This document shows positions 17,399 to 26,608 of a DNA stretch of 64,000 bases, piece after piece (positions within the stretch are counted from its first letter, which is position 1; each line of letters opens with the position of its first letter). Position numbers and translations under genes: made by a program. This DNA comes from Streptomyces sp. NBC_01241 (lineage in GTDB: Bacteria; Actinomycetota; Actinomycetes; Streptomycetales; Streptomycetaceae), in the NCBI RefSeq assembly GCF_041435435.1, contig NZ_CP108494.1:1178001-1242000 (forward strand), given 5' to 3'. A model generated the notes under the pieces. That model saw only the letters and a list, made by a program, of their open reading frames with translations. It was not told the origin of the DNA and did no database searches.

Positions 17399-19176
17399 TC
17401 GGCGTCGCAGAACCGGCGTACGACCCGGCCGCACCGGAGTCGGCGACGACCCTGCCGGTCGGCACCTCCGCCACCGTACGGAGTTATGTACGGGAGCTGC
17501 TGCGGCGCCACCGCAGGCCGTTCGCCGTGCTCATCACGTTCAACGCCATCGCGGTGATCGCCTCGATCACCGGACCGTATCTGCTGGGCGGGCTGGTCGA
17601 GGATCTCTCCGACGGCGTCACCGACCTCCATCTGGAGCGCACCGCCGGGGTGTTCGCGCTCGCACTGATCGTGCAGACAGTCTTCACCCGGTCGATGCGT
17701 CTGCGCAGCGCGATGCTCGGTGAGGAGATGCTGGCCGATCTGCGCGAGGACTTCCTCGTGCGGTCGGTCGGGCTGCCGCCGGGCGTGCTGGAGCGGGCCG
17801 GGACGGGTGATCTGCTCTCCAGGATCACCACGGACATCGACCGGCTGGCCAACGCGATGCGCGAGGCCGTGCCGCAGCTGGCGATCGGTGTGGTGTGGGC
17901 GGGGCTGTTGCTGGCCGCGCTCACCGCGACGGCTCCGCCGCTGGCGCTCTCGGTGCTGATCGCCCTGCCCGTCCTGCTCATCGGCTGCCGCTGGTACTTC
18001 AAGCGGGCTCCGTCCGCGTACCGTTCGGAGGCCGCCGGATACGCCGCGGTCGCGGCGATGCTCGCGGAGACCGTGGATGCCGGGCGGACCGTGGAAGCGC
18101 ACCGGCTGGGTGCGCGCCGGGTGGCGCTGTCGGACACGCGCATCCGGCAATGGACCGCGTGGGAGCGGTACACACTCTTCCTACGTTCCGTGCTCTTCCC
18201 CGTCATCAACGCCACCTACGTGACGATTCTCGGCGCGGTCCTGATGCTCGGCGGCTGGTTCGTCATCGAGGGCTGGCTGACCGTGGGACAGCTGACGACG
18301 GGGGCGCTGCTGGCGCAGATGATGGTCGATCCGATCGGGCTGATCCTGCGCTGGTACGACGAGCTGCAGATCGCTCAGGTGTCGCTGGCCCGGCTGGTGG
18401 GCGTCCGGGACATCGAACCGGACGCCGGCGACGCGGAGGTGGTCCCGGACGGCCGGGACGTACGCGCCGAGGAGGTCCGCTTCGGCTACCGCGCCGGGCT
18501 GGATGTCCTGCACCGGGTGTCGTTGGACGTCGCGCCGGGTACGCGCCTGGCGCTGGTCGGCCCGTCCGGGGCCGGAAAGTCCACGCTGGGCCGGCTCCTT
18601 GCCGGGATCTACGCGCCGCGCACGGGTGAAGTGACGCTCGGTGGTGCGGAGTTGTCGCGGATGAAGGCGGAGCAGGTACGTACGCATGTGGCGCTGGTCA
18701 ACCAGGAGCACCACGTGTTCGTGGGTTCGCTGCGGGACAACCTCCTGCTGGCCCGCGCCGGTGCCGGGGACGCCGAGCTGTGGGCGTCGCTCGCGGCGGT
18801 CGACGCGGACGGCTGGGCGAGGGGCCTGGCGGAGGGGCTGGACTCCGAGGTCGGCTCCGGCGGTCTGGCGCTGACCCCCGCTCAGGCCCAGCAGATCGCC
18901 CTGGCCCGGCTGGTCCTGGCCGATCCGCACACGTTGGTGCTGGACGAGGCGACGTCCTTGCTGGACCCGCGGGCCGCCCGGCATCTGGAGCAGTCGCTGG
19001 CCCGGGTGCTGGACGGCCGTACGGTCGTGGCGATCGCCCACCGGCTGCACACCGCACACGACGCGGATGTGATTGCGGTCGTCGAGAGCGGCCGGATCAG
19101 TGAACTGGGCAGCCATGACGAGCTGGTGGCGGCGGACGGCGCCTACGCGGCGCTGTGGCGGTCCTGGCACGGCTGA
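17395..19176 (+). CDS. ABC exporter subunit B with degenerate signature motif
   Basis: A 593-residue half-transporter overlapping subunit A by ATGA, so translationally coupled. The membrane domain spans about residues 40-330. The ATPase has canonical Walker [15 protein letters not shown]-loop [10 protein letters not shown], Walker [14 protein letters not shown] and H-loop IAHRLHT, but its signature reads [16 protein letters not shown] in place of LSGGQ. In the dimer its nucleotide site completed by subunit A's signature is catalytic, while the opposite site is dead on both faces. Substrate unknown. Such heterodimers in Streptomyces often export peptides or natural products. Confidence 0.9.
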   Translation: MIGVAEPAYDPAAPESATTLPVGTSATVRSYVRELLRRHRRPFAVLITFNAIAVIASITGPYLLGGLVEDLSDGVTDLHLERTAGVFALALIVQTVFTRSMRLRSAMLGEEMLADLREDFLVRSVGLPPGVLERAGTGDLLSRITTDIDRLANAMREAVPQLAIGVVWAGLLLAALTATAPPLALSVLIALPVLLIGCRWYFKRAPSAYRSEAAGYAAVAAMLAETVDAGRTVEAHRLGARRVALSDTRIRQWTAWERYTLFLRSVLFPVINATYVTILGAVLMLGGWFVIEGWLTVGQLTTGALLAQMMVDPIGLILRWYDELQIAQVSLARLVGVRDIEPDAGDAEVVPDGRDVRAEEVRFGYRAGLDVLHRVSLDVAPGTRLALVGPSGAGKSTLGRLLAGIYAPRTGEVTLGGAELSRMKAEQVRTHVALVNQEHHVFVGSLRDNLLLARAGAGDAELWASLAAVDADGWARGLAEGLDSEVGSGGLALTPAQAQQIALARLVLADPHTLVLDEATSLLDPRAARHLEQSLARVLDGRTVVAIAHRLHTAHDADVIAVVESGRISELGSHDELVAADGAYAALWRSWHG

Positions 19177-19239
19177 GGAGCGAGGGGCCCGCCGGTCGGG
19201 CCAGGCAAGAAGTGCGCGCGACGCGTACAACGTCGCCGT

Positions 19240-19437
19240 CATCACGACTGACCTTGAACACCCCGACTGCGAGGAACTGTTCACCCGGCTTCACCACACT
19301 TCCGGGCGGCCCGTTTCCATTCCGCGCGAGCACCCCACCTCGAACCGGTGCTGCAGCAGAAGGACATCGGGGAGCTCGCCGGACGCAGCCCCGGGGGCAT
19401 CCGCTACTCCTTGGAACAGGCTCGCGTCCCCCTGTGA
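19240..19437 (+). pseudogene. Unidentified gene remnant
   Basis: Two plus-strand frames carry protein-like text: an earlier TTDLEHPDCEELFTRLHH and, in a different frame, GELAGRSPGGIRYSLEQARV ending PL and TGA near 19437. No start, ribosome binding site or complete frame connects them. It looks like the frameshifted end of a gene that I do not recognise. The remainder of 19177-19505 shows nothing else. Confidence 0.25.
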
Positions 19438-19505
19438 GTGCGGCGCGGCGCGACGAGGCAGGAATCGATGTCGTACAGGGCGTCATAAACCTTCACGGAG
19501 GTGCT

Positions 19506-19946
19506 TCAGACTCCCGTCGACACCGGCCTCTCGAAGAACGTCTCCAGGGCCACCGTCGCCTGAGTGCCACTGACGCCTTCGATCTCGTACAACCGCCTTA
19601 GTACGTCCTGAAGTTGCTCGGTCGTCCCGGTCCTGACCTTGACCAGGACCGATGCGCTGCCCGCGATGATGTGGGCCTCCTGCAGTTCGGGGATCGCGGC
19701 GAAGCGCTTGCCGGAGTCGCCCATCCAGGCCGACGAGTCGACCATGACGAAGGCCAGCACCCCGCCGCCTACGGCGGCGGGGTCCACCTCGACCGTCGTG
19801 CGGCGGATCACCCCCGACTCGCGCAGCTTGCGCACCCGCTCATGGGCCGCGCCCGCCGAGAGCCCGACGGCCTTGCCCAGGGCGGTGTACGCCTGCGTGG
19901 CGTCCTCCTGCAGCAGGTTCAGCAGCTTCCGGTCCACATCATCCAT
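19506..19946 (-). CDS. Lrp/AsnC family transcriptional regulator
   Basis: A 146-residue regulator. An N-terminal AsnC helix-turn-helix (DDVDRKLLNLLQEDATQAYT, then LGKAVGLSAGAAHERVRKLR) precedes the RAM ligand-binding domain with AHIIAGSASVLVKVRTGTTE and EGVSGTQATVALETF. Such proteins sense amino acids or related small molecules and often control a divergent neighbour. The ATG at 19946 follows GGAGGAG with a 6-base gap, and a longer open frame upstream lacks such a site. It is divergent from the SMP-30 gene, with paired repeats in the 141-base gap. Confidence 0.92.
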   Translation of the reverse strand: MDDVDRKLLNLLQEDATQAYTALGKAVGLSAGAAHERVRKLRESGVIRRTTVEVDPAAVGGGVLAFVMVDSSAWMGDSGKRFAAIPELQEAHIIAGSASVLVKVRTGTTEQLQDVLRRLYEIEGVSGTQATVALETFFERPVSTGV

Positions 19947-19996
19947 AACACTCTCCTCCGAACCGGCTCCAGCAAATGGCTTCGCCCACCATATGA

Positions 19997-20034
19997 CATC
20001 CTGCAATACTCACTTTTGGCAGGATGCTACTCAC
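19997..20034. promoter_or_regulatory. Repeats between Lrp regulator and SMP-30 gene
   Basis: CATCCTGC at 19997-20004 and GCAGGATG at 20019-20026 are exact 8-base inverted arms 14 bases apart. TACTCAC occurs at 20007 and again at 20028, a 21-base (two-turn) direct repeat. The layout is typical of an Lrp-type multi-site operator. Confidence 0.55.
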
Positions 20035-20087
20035 AACTTAGATGCTGTTCATAACTTGGAACGCAGGACTACTGAAGGAGAACGGAC

Positions 20088-21005
20088 ATGGCCACCGGCC
20101 GCTCCGCGCTGCACGAAGTGCTCGACGACAGGTTCCGTACGGAGAAGTGCACCGTGGGTGATGGGCAACTGGAGACGCTCCACGTGGGCTCCCGCTGGGC
20201 GGAGGGGCCGCTGTACATACCGGCCTGGCGCCAGCTGATCTGGAGTGACATCCCGAACGACCGGATGCTGCGCTGGGACGAGATGACCGGGGCCGTCAGC
20301 GTCTTCCGCTCACCCGCGGGGCACTCCAACGGCAACACCTTGGACCGGGAGGGCCGTCTGATCACGTGTGAGCAGGGCAACCGCCGGGTCACCCGCACCG
20401 AGCACGACGGCTCGGTCACCGTGCTCGCCGACCGCTACCGGGGCAAGCGGCTCAACAGCCCGAACGACGCGGCCGTGAAGTCCGATGGCTCGATCTGGTT
20501 CTCGGATCCGGACTTCGGGATCACCAGCGACTACGAGGGCCACCGCGCCGAGAGCGAGATCGGCTCCAACAACGTCTACCGAATCGCCCCGGACACCGGC
20601 GAGGTGCGGCTCGCGGCCGACGGCTTCGGCGCCCCCAACGGCCTTGTCTTCTCAGCCGACGAGAGCGAGCTGTACGTCTCCGACACCCGGGCCAACCGGA
20701 TCCGCGTCTTCGAGGTACGCGCGGACGGCACCCTCTCCGAGGGCAAGGTTTTCGCCGACGGGACCAAGGAGGGCCGCTTCGACAATATCCGCTTCGACGA
20801 CCGGGGCCACCTCTGGGCCGCGGCCATGGACGACGGAGTGCACTGCTACGCCCTGGACGGGACCCTGCTCGGCCGCATCCTGGTGCCCAACACGGTCTCC
20901 AATATCCGCTTCGGCGGCCCGAAGAGGAACCGCCTCTTCATCACGGCGAACGACACGCTCTATTCGCTGCTCATGGGGGTCACGGCGGCACCGAGGGCGG
21001 TTTGA
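20088..21005 (+). CDS. SMP-30/gluconolactonase family lactonase
   Basis: A 305-residue beta-propeller lactonase. Characteristic segments are the metal-site glutamate in SRWAEGPLYIP, GHSNGNTLDREGRLITCE, RLNSPNDAAVKSDGSIWFSD and APNGLVFSADESELYVSDT, which place the Glu/Asn/Asp metal ligands correctly. The family opens sugar or other lactones; YGI-type residues deciding specificity cannot be read with confidence. AAGGAG precedes the ATG by 7 bases. Regulation by the divergent Lrp protein is likely from the layout. Confidence 0.9.
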   Translation: MATGRSALHEVLDDRFRTEKCTVGDGQLETLHVGSRWAEGPLYIPAWRQLIWSDIPNDRMLRWDEMTGAVSVFRSPAGHSNGNTLDREGRLITCEQGNRRVTRTEHDGSVTVLADRYRGKRLNSPNDAAVKSDGSIWFSDPDFGITSDYEGHRAESEIGSNNVYRIAPDTGEVRLAADGFGAPNGLVFSADESELYVSDTRANRIRVFEVRADGTLSEGKVFADGTKEGRFDNIRFDDRGHLWAAAMDDGVHCYALDGTLLGRILVPNTVSNIRFGGPKRNRLFITANDTLYSLLMGVTAAPRAV

Positions 21006-21497
21006 ACCCCAGTTCTCGGAACTGCCCCCCATGACCTTCTTGGCGGCCATTACCTTCTTGGCGGCCCCGCAATGGGGCGCCACCTCGGCACAGTGATCGG
21101 GTTCTCGGTCCCAGCCGTTTCAGTACGGGTGCTTGTCGGGCTTGTTCACCCATGCCTCGTAGGAAGTGGCCCCCAGCTCGGGAAGGAGCTGTTCGAGAGT
21201 GATGCTCCGCCGGTCCGGGGGTTTCTCGAAGTCGCGGCACCGGGGGCGACGGCGAGGTGGTGTCCGGCGAGGGCGCCGGGCCGAGGCACGAGGCGGACCG
21301 GAGCAGGTCATCGCCGTAGACGGTGGTGACGCCCGGTGTAGCCGATGCTGCGCGGCCTGCTCGACGGGAACGGTCCAGGGGCGGCCGGGGAGATCGTTCC
21401 GGCTCAGCGTCCGGTGCAGCGCGACTCTGCCTGGTCGGCCGTTCCCCGTCCCGGCCGTCGGGCCCGGCTTGTCGGCACCGGCCATCGGTACCGACGG
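21006..21497. other. 492-base interval without a confident gene
   Basis: No convincing complete gene. On the minus strand, a frame ending at 21120 finishes LEQLLPELGATSYEAWVNKP followed by DKHPY and a stop, which reads like a true protein C-terminus, but the upstream part is arginine/proline-rich shadow sequence. It may be a truncated gene of unknown family. Confidence 0.4.
21031..21066. repeat. 18-bp tandem duplication
   Basis: ATGACCTTCTTGGCGGCC is followed directly by ATTACCTTCTTGGCGGCC, differing at one base. It lies just after the SMP-30 stop codon. Confidence 0.9.
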
Positions 21498-22289
21498 TCA
21501 GATGAAGTTCAGCGCCACTGCCCCGCTCAGTCCCCCGAGCACCATGAACACCGGCATCAGCACCTTCAGCTCCACCCAGCTCCCGGCCCGGAACCGCATG
21601 CCCTTCGGCGGCCCGATCGGGTACCAGCGCTTGCGTCCCAGCGGTATGGGCCACAGGATCGGGCAGCCGGAGACGGTCAGTGCGTCGCCGATGTCGTGGA
21701 CGAGCGCACCGAGCACGATCGGCAGCCCCAGCCACAGGTACTCCTGCCCGGGGGCGCTGAACAGCCAGTCCGAGCCGTTGCCCGGCTTGTCCAGGACGCC
21801 GGCCAGTATCCAGGCGCTCGTCGCGCCGAGCAGCCACACCAGGACGTCACTGGACATCCGGGCCGCCCGCCACAGCAGTCCTTCGACGGCGAGCACCAGG
21901 TGGACGAAGAGGATCGCCAGGACCGCCCACCGGCCGCCGGTGATCGCCGCGGCGGAGGCGCCGGCGCCGATCAGGACCGCCCAGAGCCAGGTGTGCGTCA
22001 GGGTCCGGTGGCCGCCGTTGCGGTGCGAGTCGCCACGCATCCTGGTCGCCTTGTAGACGGCGTGCGAGAGCTTGTCGACGATCTCGCAGAGACCCCGGGA
22101 GACCGGACCGAAGGCGCGCGAGATGGTCGCGGACTTGTGGTCGAGGTCCGGGGCCAGCGCGGCTCCGGCGGTGATCAGCGCGCCGACGACCAGGACGGGC
22201 CACGGCATCGCGTGGCCGGCGGCCGCCGCCGCCGCGCCCACCCCCAGCCAGGCCGCTGCCCCTGACAGAGAGTGTGCCGGTCCCATCAT
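21498..22289 (-). CDS. Membrane-bound metal-dependent hydrolase, DUF457/YdjM type
   Basis: A 263-residue integral membrane protein starting MMGPAHSLSGAAAW. Conserved polar motifs sit between membrane helices: H of PAHSLSG, APDLDHKSATISR, GHRTLTHTWLW and LVHDIGDALT, which form the expected metal site. Helices include AVLAILFVHLVLAVEGLLW and VLMPVFMVLGGLSGAVAL. Family members are annotated as hydrolases linked to DNA damage in E. coli (YdjM) without a known substrate. Two adjacent ATG codons follow GGGAAGAACC; the first was used. It is divergent from the helicase. Confidence 0.85.
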   Translation of the reverse strand: MMGPAHSLSGAAAWLGVGAAAAAAGHAMPWPVLVVGALITAGAALAPDLDHKSATISRAFGPVSRGLCEIVDKLSHAVYKATRMRGDSHRNGGHRTLTHTWLWAVLIGAGASAAAITGGRWAVLAILFVHLVLAVEGLLWRAARMSSDVLVWLLGATSAWILAGVLDKPGNGSDWLFSAPGQEYLWLGLPIVLGALVHDIGDALTVSGCPILWPIPLGRKRWYPIGPPKGMRFRAGSWVELKVLMPVFMVLGGLSGAVALNFI

Positions 22290-22427
22290 GGTTCTTCCCG
22301 CCCCCAAAATCGCATCGCTGCCATTGCCGCCCAGGCACGGCCGAGTTGAGTGGGCAGCGTATCGCCCGTGATCTTCATACAGTCGTCCGGTTCCCTCATC
22401 CGGGCGGAAGGCAGGCAAGATGGGGGC

Positions 22428-24941
22428 GTGACCCTTATCGATCAGCTGCCCCCGACCGACGACCCCGACACCCTCTTCGAGGCTTTCTCGTCATGGACGA
22501 AGACGCAGGGCATCACCCTCTATCCCGCTCAGGAGGAGGCGCTGATCGAGGTGGTCTCCGGCGCGAATGTGATCCTTTCCACCCCGACCGGCTCCGGAAA
22601 GAGCCTGGTCGCGGCGGCCGCGCACTTCACGGCGCTGGCCCAGGACAAGGTCACCTTCTACACGGCGCCGATCAAGGCACTGGTCTCGGAGAAGTTCTTC
22701 GACCTGTGCAAGCTGTTCGGTACGGAGAACGTCGGCATGCTCACCGGCGACGCCTCCGTCAACGCGGACGCCCCGGTGATCTGCTGCACGGCCGAGGTGC
22801 TGGCGTCCATCGCGCTGCGTGACGGGAAGTACGCCGACATCGGCCAGGTCGTGATGGACGAGTTCCACTTCTACGCCGAGTCGGACCGCGGCTGGGCCTG
22901 GCAGATCCCGCTCCTGGAGCTGCCGCAGGCCCAGTTCGTCCTGATGTCGGCCACGCTCGGTGACGTCAGGATGTTCGAGGAGGACCTGACCCGTCGCACC
23001 GGCCGCCCCACGTCCGTGGTGCGCTCCGCGACCCGGCCGGTGCCGCTCAGTTACGAGTACCGGCTGACCCCGATCACCGAGACCCTCACCGAACTCCTGG
23101 AGACCAGGCAGTCGCCGGTGTACATCGTGCACTTCACCCAGGCCGCGGCCGTCGAGCGGGCGCAGTCGCTAATGAGCATCAACATGTGCACCAAGGAGGA
23201 GAAGGAGAAGATCGCCGATCTGATCGGCAACTTCCGCTTCACCACCAAGTTCGGCCAGAACCTCTCCCGCTATGTGCGCCACGGCATCGGGGTGCATCAC
23301 GCGGGCATGCTCCCGAAGTACCGGCGCCTGGTGGAGAAGCTCGCCCAGGCCGGTCTCCTGAAGGTGATCTGCGGTACGGACACCCTCGGCGTCGGCGTCA
23401 ACGTACCCATCCGCACGGTGCTGTTCACGGCGCTCACCAAGTACGACGGCACCCGCGTTCGTACGCTGCGCGCCCGTGAGTTCCACCAGATCGCGGGCCG
23501 GGCGGGCCGGGCCGGATTCGACACGGCGGGCTTCGTCGTGGCACAGGCGCCCGAGCACGTCATCGAGAACGAGAAGGCCGTCAAGAAGGCGGGCGACGAC
23601 CCGAAGAAGAAGCGCAAGGTGGTCCGCAAGAAGGCCCCCGAGGGCTTCGTCGCCTGGTCGGAGACCACCTTCGACAAGCTGATCCAGTCCGATCCGGAGC
23701 CACTGACCTCCCGCTTCCGGGTCACGCACACGATGCTGCTGTCCGTGATCGCGCGTCCCGGCAACGCCTTCGAGGCGATGCGGCATCTGCTGGAGGACAA
23801 CCACGAGCCGCGCAGGGCACAGCTGCGGCACATCCGCCGCGCCATCGCGATCTACCGCTCGCTGCTGGACGGCGGTGTCGTGGAGCAGCTCGACAAGCCG
23901 GACGCGGAGGGCCGTATCGTCCGGCTCACCGTCGATCTCCAGCAGGACTTCGCCCTCAACCAGCCGCTGTCCACCTTCGCGTTGGCCGCGTTCGACCTGC
24001 TGGACCCCGATTCCCCTTCGTACGCGCTGGACATGGTCTCCGTCGTCGAGTCGACGCTCGACGACCCGCGGCAGATCCTCGCCGCGCAGCAGAACAAGGC
24101 GCGCGGCGAAGCGGTCGGGCAGATGAAGGCGGACGGTGTCGAGTACGAGGAGCGGATGGAACTGCTCCAGGACGTCACGTATCCGAAACCGCTGAGCGAG
24201 CTGCTGTGGCACGCGTACGACGTGTACCGCAGGAGCCACCCGTGGGTGGGCGACCACCCGGTGTCACCGAAGTCCGTGATCCGTGACATGTACGAACGCG
24301 CCATGACGTTCACGGAGTTCACCTCGAACTACGAGCTGGCCCGCACCGAGGGCATCGTGCTGCGCTATCTGGCGGGTGCGTACAAGGCTCTTGAGCACAC
24401 CATCCCGGACGACATCAAGTCCGAGGACCTTCAGGACCTGATCGCCTGGCTCGGCGAGATGGTCCGCCAGGTGGACTCCAGTCTCCTCGACGAGTGGGAG
24501 CAGCTCGCCAACCCGGAGGTGGAGACCGCCGAGGAGGCTCAGGAGCGGGCCGACGAGGTGAAGCCGGTCACGGCCAACTCCCGTGCCTTCCGGGTGCTGG
24601 TGCGCAACGCGTTGTTCCGCCGAGTGGAGCTGGCCGCGCTGGACAAGGTCCACGAGCTCGGTGAGCTGGACGGCGACACGGGCTGGGACGAGGACGCGTG
24701 GGGCGACGCCATGGACGCCTACTGGGACGAGTACGACGATCTGGGCACCGGTCCGGACGCGCGCGGGCCGAAGCTGCTGAAGATCGACGAGGACGCCGCG
24801 CACGGCCTGTGGCGGGCGCGGCAGACCTTCGCCGACCCGAACGGCGACCACGACTGGGGCTTCAGCGCGGAGATCGACCTGGCGGCCTCCGACGAGGAGG
24901 GCCGGGCGGTCGTCAGGGTCACCTCGGTCGGCCAGCTGTGA
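22428..24941 (+). CDS. Ski2-like DEAD/DEAH-box helicase with DUF3516 C-terminus
   Basis: An 837-residue superfamily 2 helicase. Motif Q and I: LYPAQEEALIEVVSGANVIL and STPTGSGKSLVAAAAH; Ia YTAPIKALVSEKF; II VVMDEFHFYAE (DEFH in place of DEAH/DEVH); III LMSATLGD; VI HQIAGRAGRAGFD. The C-terminal ~300 residues are the actinobacterial DUF3516 domain. It probably acts on RNA or structured nucleic acid; related Ski2 proteins assist RNA decay. The GTG start giving VTLIDQLPPTDD was selected because that is where recognisable family sequence begins; the longer open frame upstream runs into the divergent promoter region. It is followed closely by the thioesterase gene. Confidence 0.92.
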   Translation: MTLIDQLPPTDDPDTLFEAFSSWTKTQGITLYPAQEEALIEVVSGANVILSTPTGSGKSLVAAAAHFTALAQDKVTFYTAPIKALVSEKFFDLCKLFGTENVGMLTGDASVNADAPVICCTAEVLASIALRDGKYADIGQVVMDEFHFYAESDRGWAWQIPLLELPQAQFVLMSATLGDVRMFEEDLTRRTGRPTSVVRSATRPVPLSYEYRLTPITETLTELLETRQSPVYIVHFTQAAAVERAQSLMSINMCTKEEKEKIADLIGNFRFTTKFGQNLSRYVRHGIGVHHAGMLPKYRRLVEKLAQAGLLKVICGTDTLGVGVNVPIRTVLFTALTKYDGTRVRTLRAREFHQIAGRAGRAGFDTAGFVVAQAPEHVIENEKAVKKAGDDPKKKRKVVRKKAPEGFVAWSETTFDKLIQSDPEPLTSRFRVTHTMLLSVIARPGNAFEAMRHLLEDNHEPRRAQLRHIRRAIAIYRSLLDGGVVEQLDKPDAEGRIVRLTVDLQQDFALNQPLSTFALAAFDLLDPDSPSYALDMVSVVESTLDDPRQILAAQQNKARGEAVGQMKADGVEYEERMELLQDVTYPKPLSELLWHAYDVYRRSHPWVGDHPVSPKSVIRDMYERAMTFTEFTSNYELARTEGIVLRYLAGAYKALEHTIPDDIKSEDLQDLIAWLGEMVRQVDSSLLDEWEQLANPEVETAEEAQERADEVKPVTANSRAFRVLVRNALFRRVELAALDKVHELGELDGDTGWDEDAWGDAMDAYWDEYDDLGTGPDARGPKLLKIDEDAAHGLWRARQTFADPNGDHDWGFSAEIDLAASDEEGRAVVRVTSVGQL

Positions 24942-24987
24942 CCGCGCTCATACCCACGGCACCCCCGCGAGAGTGGAGACGAACCGC

Positions 24988-25860
24988 ATGACGAACCCTG
25001 CCGAGCGGCTGGTCGATCTGCTCGACCTGGAGCGGATCGAGGTCAACATCTTCCGTGGGCGCAGCCCCCAGGAGTCCCTGCAGCGGGTCTTCGGCGGGCA
25101 GGTCGCCGGACAGGCCCTGGTGGCGGCCGGCCGTACCACCGACGGGGACCGGCCGGTCCATTCGCTGCACGCCTACTTCCTGCGTCCGGGGCGTCCGGGT
25201 GTGCCGATCGTCTACGACGTCGAGCGCATCCGCGACGGCCGGTCGTTCACCACCCGCCGGGTCACGGCCGTCCAGCAGGGCCGGACGATCTTCAATCTGA
25301 CGGCGTCGTTCCACCGGCCGGAGGAGTCGGGCTTCGAGCACCAGCTGCCGCCCGCCCGTGAGGTCCCCGATCCCGAGGAGCTGCCGACCGTCGCCGAGGA
25401 GGTGCGCGAGCACCTGGGGGTGCTTCCGGAGGCGCTGGAGCGGATGGCCCGTCGGCAGCCGTTCGACATCAGATACGTGGACCGGCTGCGCTGGACGCGG
25501 GACGAGGTCAAGGGCGCGGACCCGCGCAGCGCGGTCTGGATGCGCGCGGTCGGCCCGCTGGGCGACGACCCGCTGGTGCACACCTGCGCGCTGACGTACG
25601 CCAGCGACATGACGCTGCTCGACGCGGTCCGTATCCCGGTGGAGCCGCTGTGGGGTCCGCGTGGTTTCGACATGGCGTCGCTGGACCACGCGATGTGGTT
25701 CCACCGGCCGTTCCGGGCGGACGAATGGTTCCTCTACGACCAGGAGTCACCGATCGCCACCGGCGGACGGGGGCTGGCGCGCGGCCGGATCTACGACCGC
25801 GGGGGCAACCTGCTGGTGTCCGTGGTGCAGGAGGGGCTGTTCCGCCGCCTGGGCGAGTAG
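24988..25860 (+). CDS. tesB: Acyl-CoA thioesterase II (TesB)
   Basis: A 290-residue double-hotdog thioesterase. GGQVAGQALVAAGRTT, HSLHAYFLRPGRPGVPIVYD and FNLTASFHRPEESGFEHQ form the first hotdog, and the second contains ALTYASDMTLLDA with the catalytic aspartate and SLDHAMWFHRPFRADEWFLY. It hydrolyses medium- and long-chain acyl-CoAs. The start was set at the ATG 9 bases after GGAG. It follows the helicase by 46 bases and may be cotranscribed. Confidence 0.93.
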   Translation: MTNPAERLVDLLDLERIEVNIFRGRSPQESLQRVFGGQVAGQALVAAGRTTDGDRPVHSLHAYFLRPGRPGVPIVYDVERIRDGRSFTTRRVTAVQQGRTIFNLTASFHRPEESGFEHQLPPAREVPDPEELPTVAEEVREHLGVLPEALERMARRQPFDIRYVDRLRWTRDEVKGADPRSAVWMRAVGPLGDDPLVHTCALTYASDMTLLDAVRIPVEPLWGPRGFDMASLDHAMWFHRPFRADEWFLYDQESPIATGGRGLARGRIYDRGGNLLVSVVQEGLFRRLGE

Positions 25861-25872
25861 CCGTGCCCGGGC

Positions 25873-26139
25873 TCAGATGCCGAAAAGCGGGTCCTGTTCG
25901 ACCTCGTGGCGGCGGGTGCGGATATCCGGGCCCGCGGGGTGCAGTTTGGCGTCGCAGGCGGGGCCGAGTCCGGTGCGGCGGGACTCCGTACCGGTGAGTG
26001 GCCGGCCGCACATGCGGCAGCGCACCACCCGCCGCCGGGCGGACGGGCCGCCCGGACCGTCCTCGGGCGGGGGCTCGGGCAGTGGCTCGGGAAGACCGGA
26101 CTCGGGCAGGCGTTCGCGGAGCGGTTCGGCGGAGTCCAC
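25873..26139 (-). CDS. Small zinc-ribbon-like protein, DUF6011 type
   Basis: An 88-residue protein with an acidic, proline-rich N-terminus and the core RCRMCGRPLTGTESRRTGLG followed by PACDAKL. Two cysteines in the first motif and one in PAC, plus a following histidine, resemble the DUF6011 metal-binding patch found in actinobacterial and phage proteins. Function unknown. It is convergent with tesB, 12 bases apart. Confidence 0.7.
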   Translation of the reverse strand: MDSAEPLRERLPESGLPEPLPEPPPEDGPGGPSARRRVVRCRMCGRPLTGTESRRTGLGPACDAKLHPAGPDIRTRRHEVEQDPLFGI

Positions 26140-26250
26140 GGATCGATCTTCTCAGGGCGCCCGTCCACCCTGCGACTTCGCATGTCGAACAGCACACGAC
26201 GGAGGTGTTCGCGCGACCCGGGTACGACCCCGACCGCGTGTCCCGACCGG

Positions 26251-26523
26251 TCAGGAGGCGAGGATTCTGGCCTTCTGTGCCTCGAACTCGCTGTCGCTCA
26301 GCACTCCTTGGCTCCTGAGGTCACCGAGCTCCTTGAGCTGGGCGATCTTGTTGCTCATCTCTTCCTCCGGCGCCAGGGCGGTGGGAGCGGGAGCCGGCTG
26401 GGCCCGGGTGGCTTCCTGCTGTGCCCAGCGGCCCGCCTGCCGCCGGGAGACCCGGTTGGAGACCGAGGTGGCGGTGCTGGCGATCACCGCCGTGCGGGCG
26501 ACGCCGCGAAGAAGGCCTGGCAT
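26251..26523 (-). CDS. SHOCT domain protein
   Basis: A 90-residue protein. An N-terminal hydrophobic/basic segment (LLRGVARTAVIASTATSVSN) may associate with the membrane. An alanine/proline linker then leads to a C-terminal SHOCT helix pair, IAQLKELGDLRSQGVLSDSE followed by FEAQKARIL, the short oligomerisation domain found at protein ends. AAAGGAG lies 7 bases before the ATG. It sits with DUF6325 and DUF7144 neighbours on the same strand, a recurring Streptomyces set of small stress- or envelope-associated genes. Confidence 0.85.
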   Translation of the reverse strand: MPGLLRGVARTAVIASTATSVSNRVSRRQAGRWAQQEATRAQPAPAPTALAPEEEMSNKIAQLKELGDLRSQGVLSDSEFEAQKARILAS

Positions 26524-26608
26524 GTTGCATCTCCTTTGACTGGCTCTGCGGGAACGGGCGGCCCGACGGGACCGCGAACGGGTTCGGACCCGGGACTCGG
26601 CCGCGTCG

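Noticed and set aside
23580..23650. Lysine-rich KKKRKVVRKK stretch in the helicase resembling a nuclear-localisation-like signal
   Set aside because: It is an internal basic loop of a bacterial helicase; no such targeting exists here.
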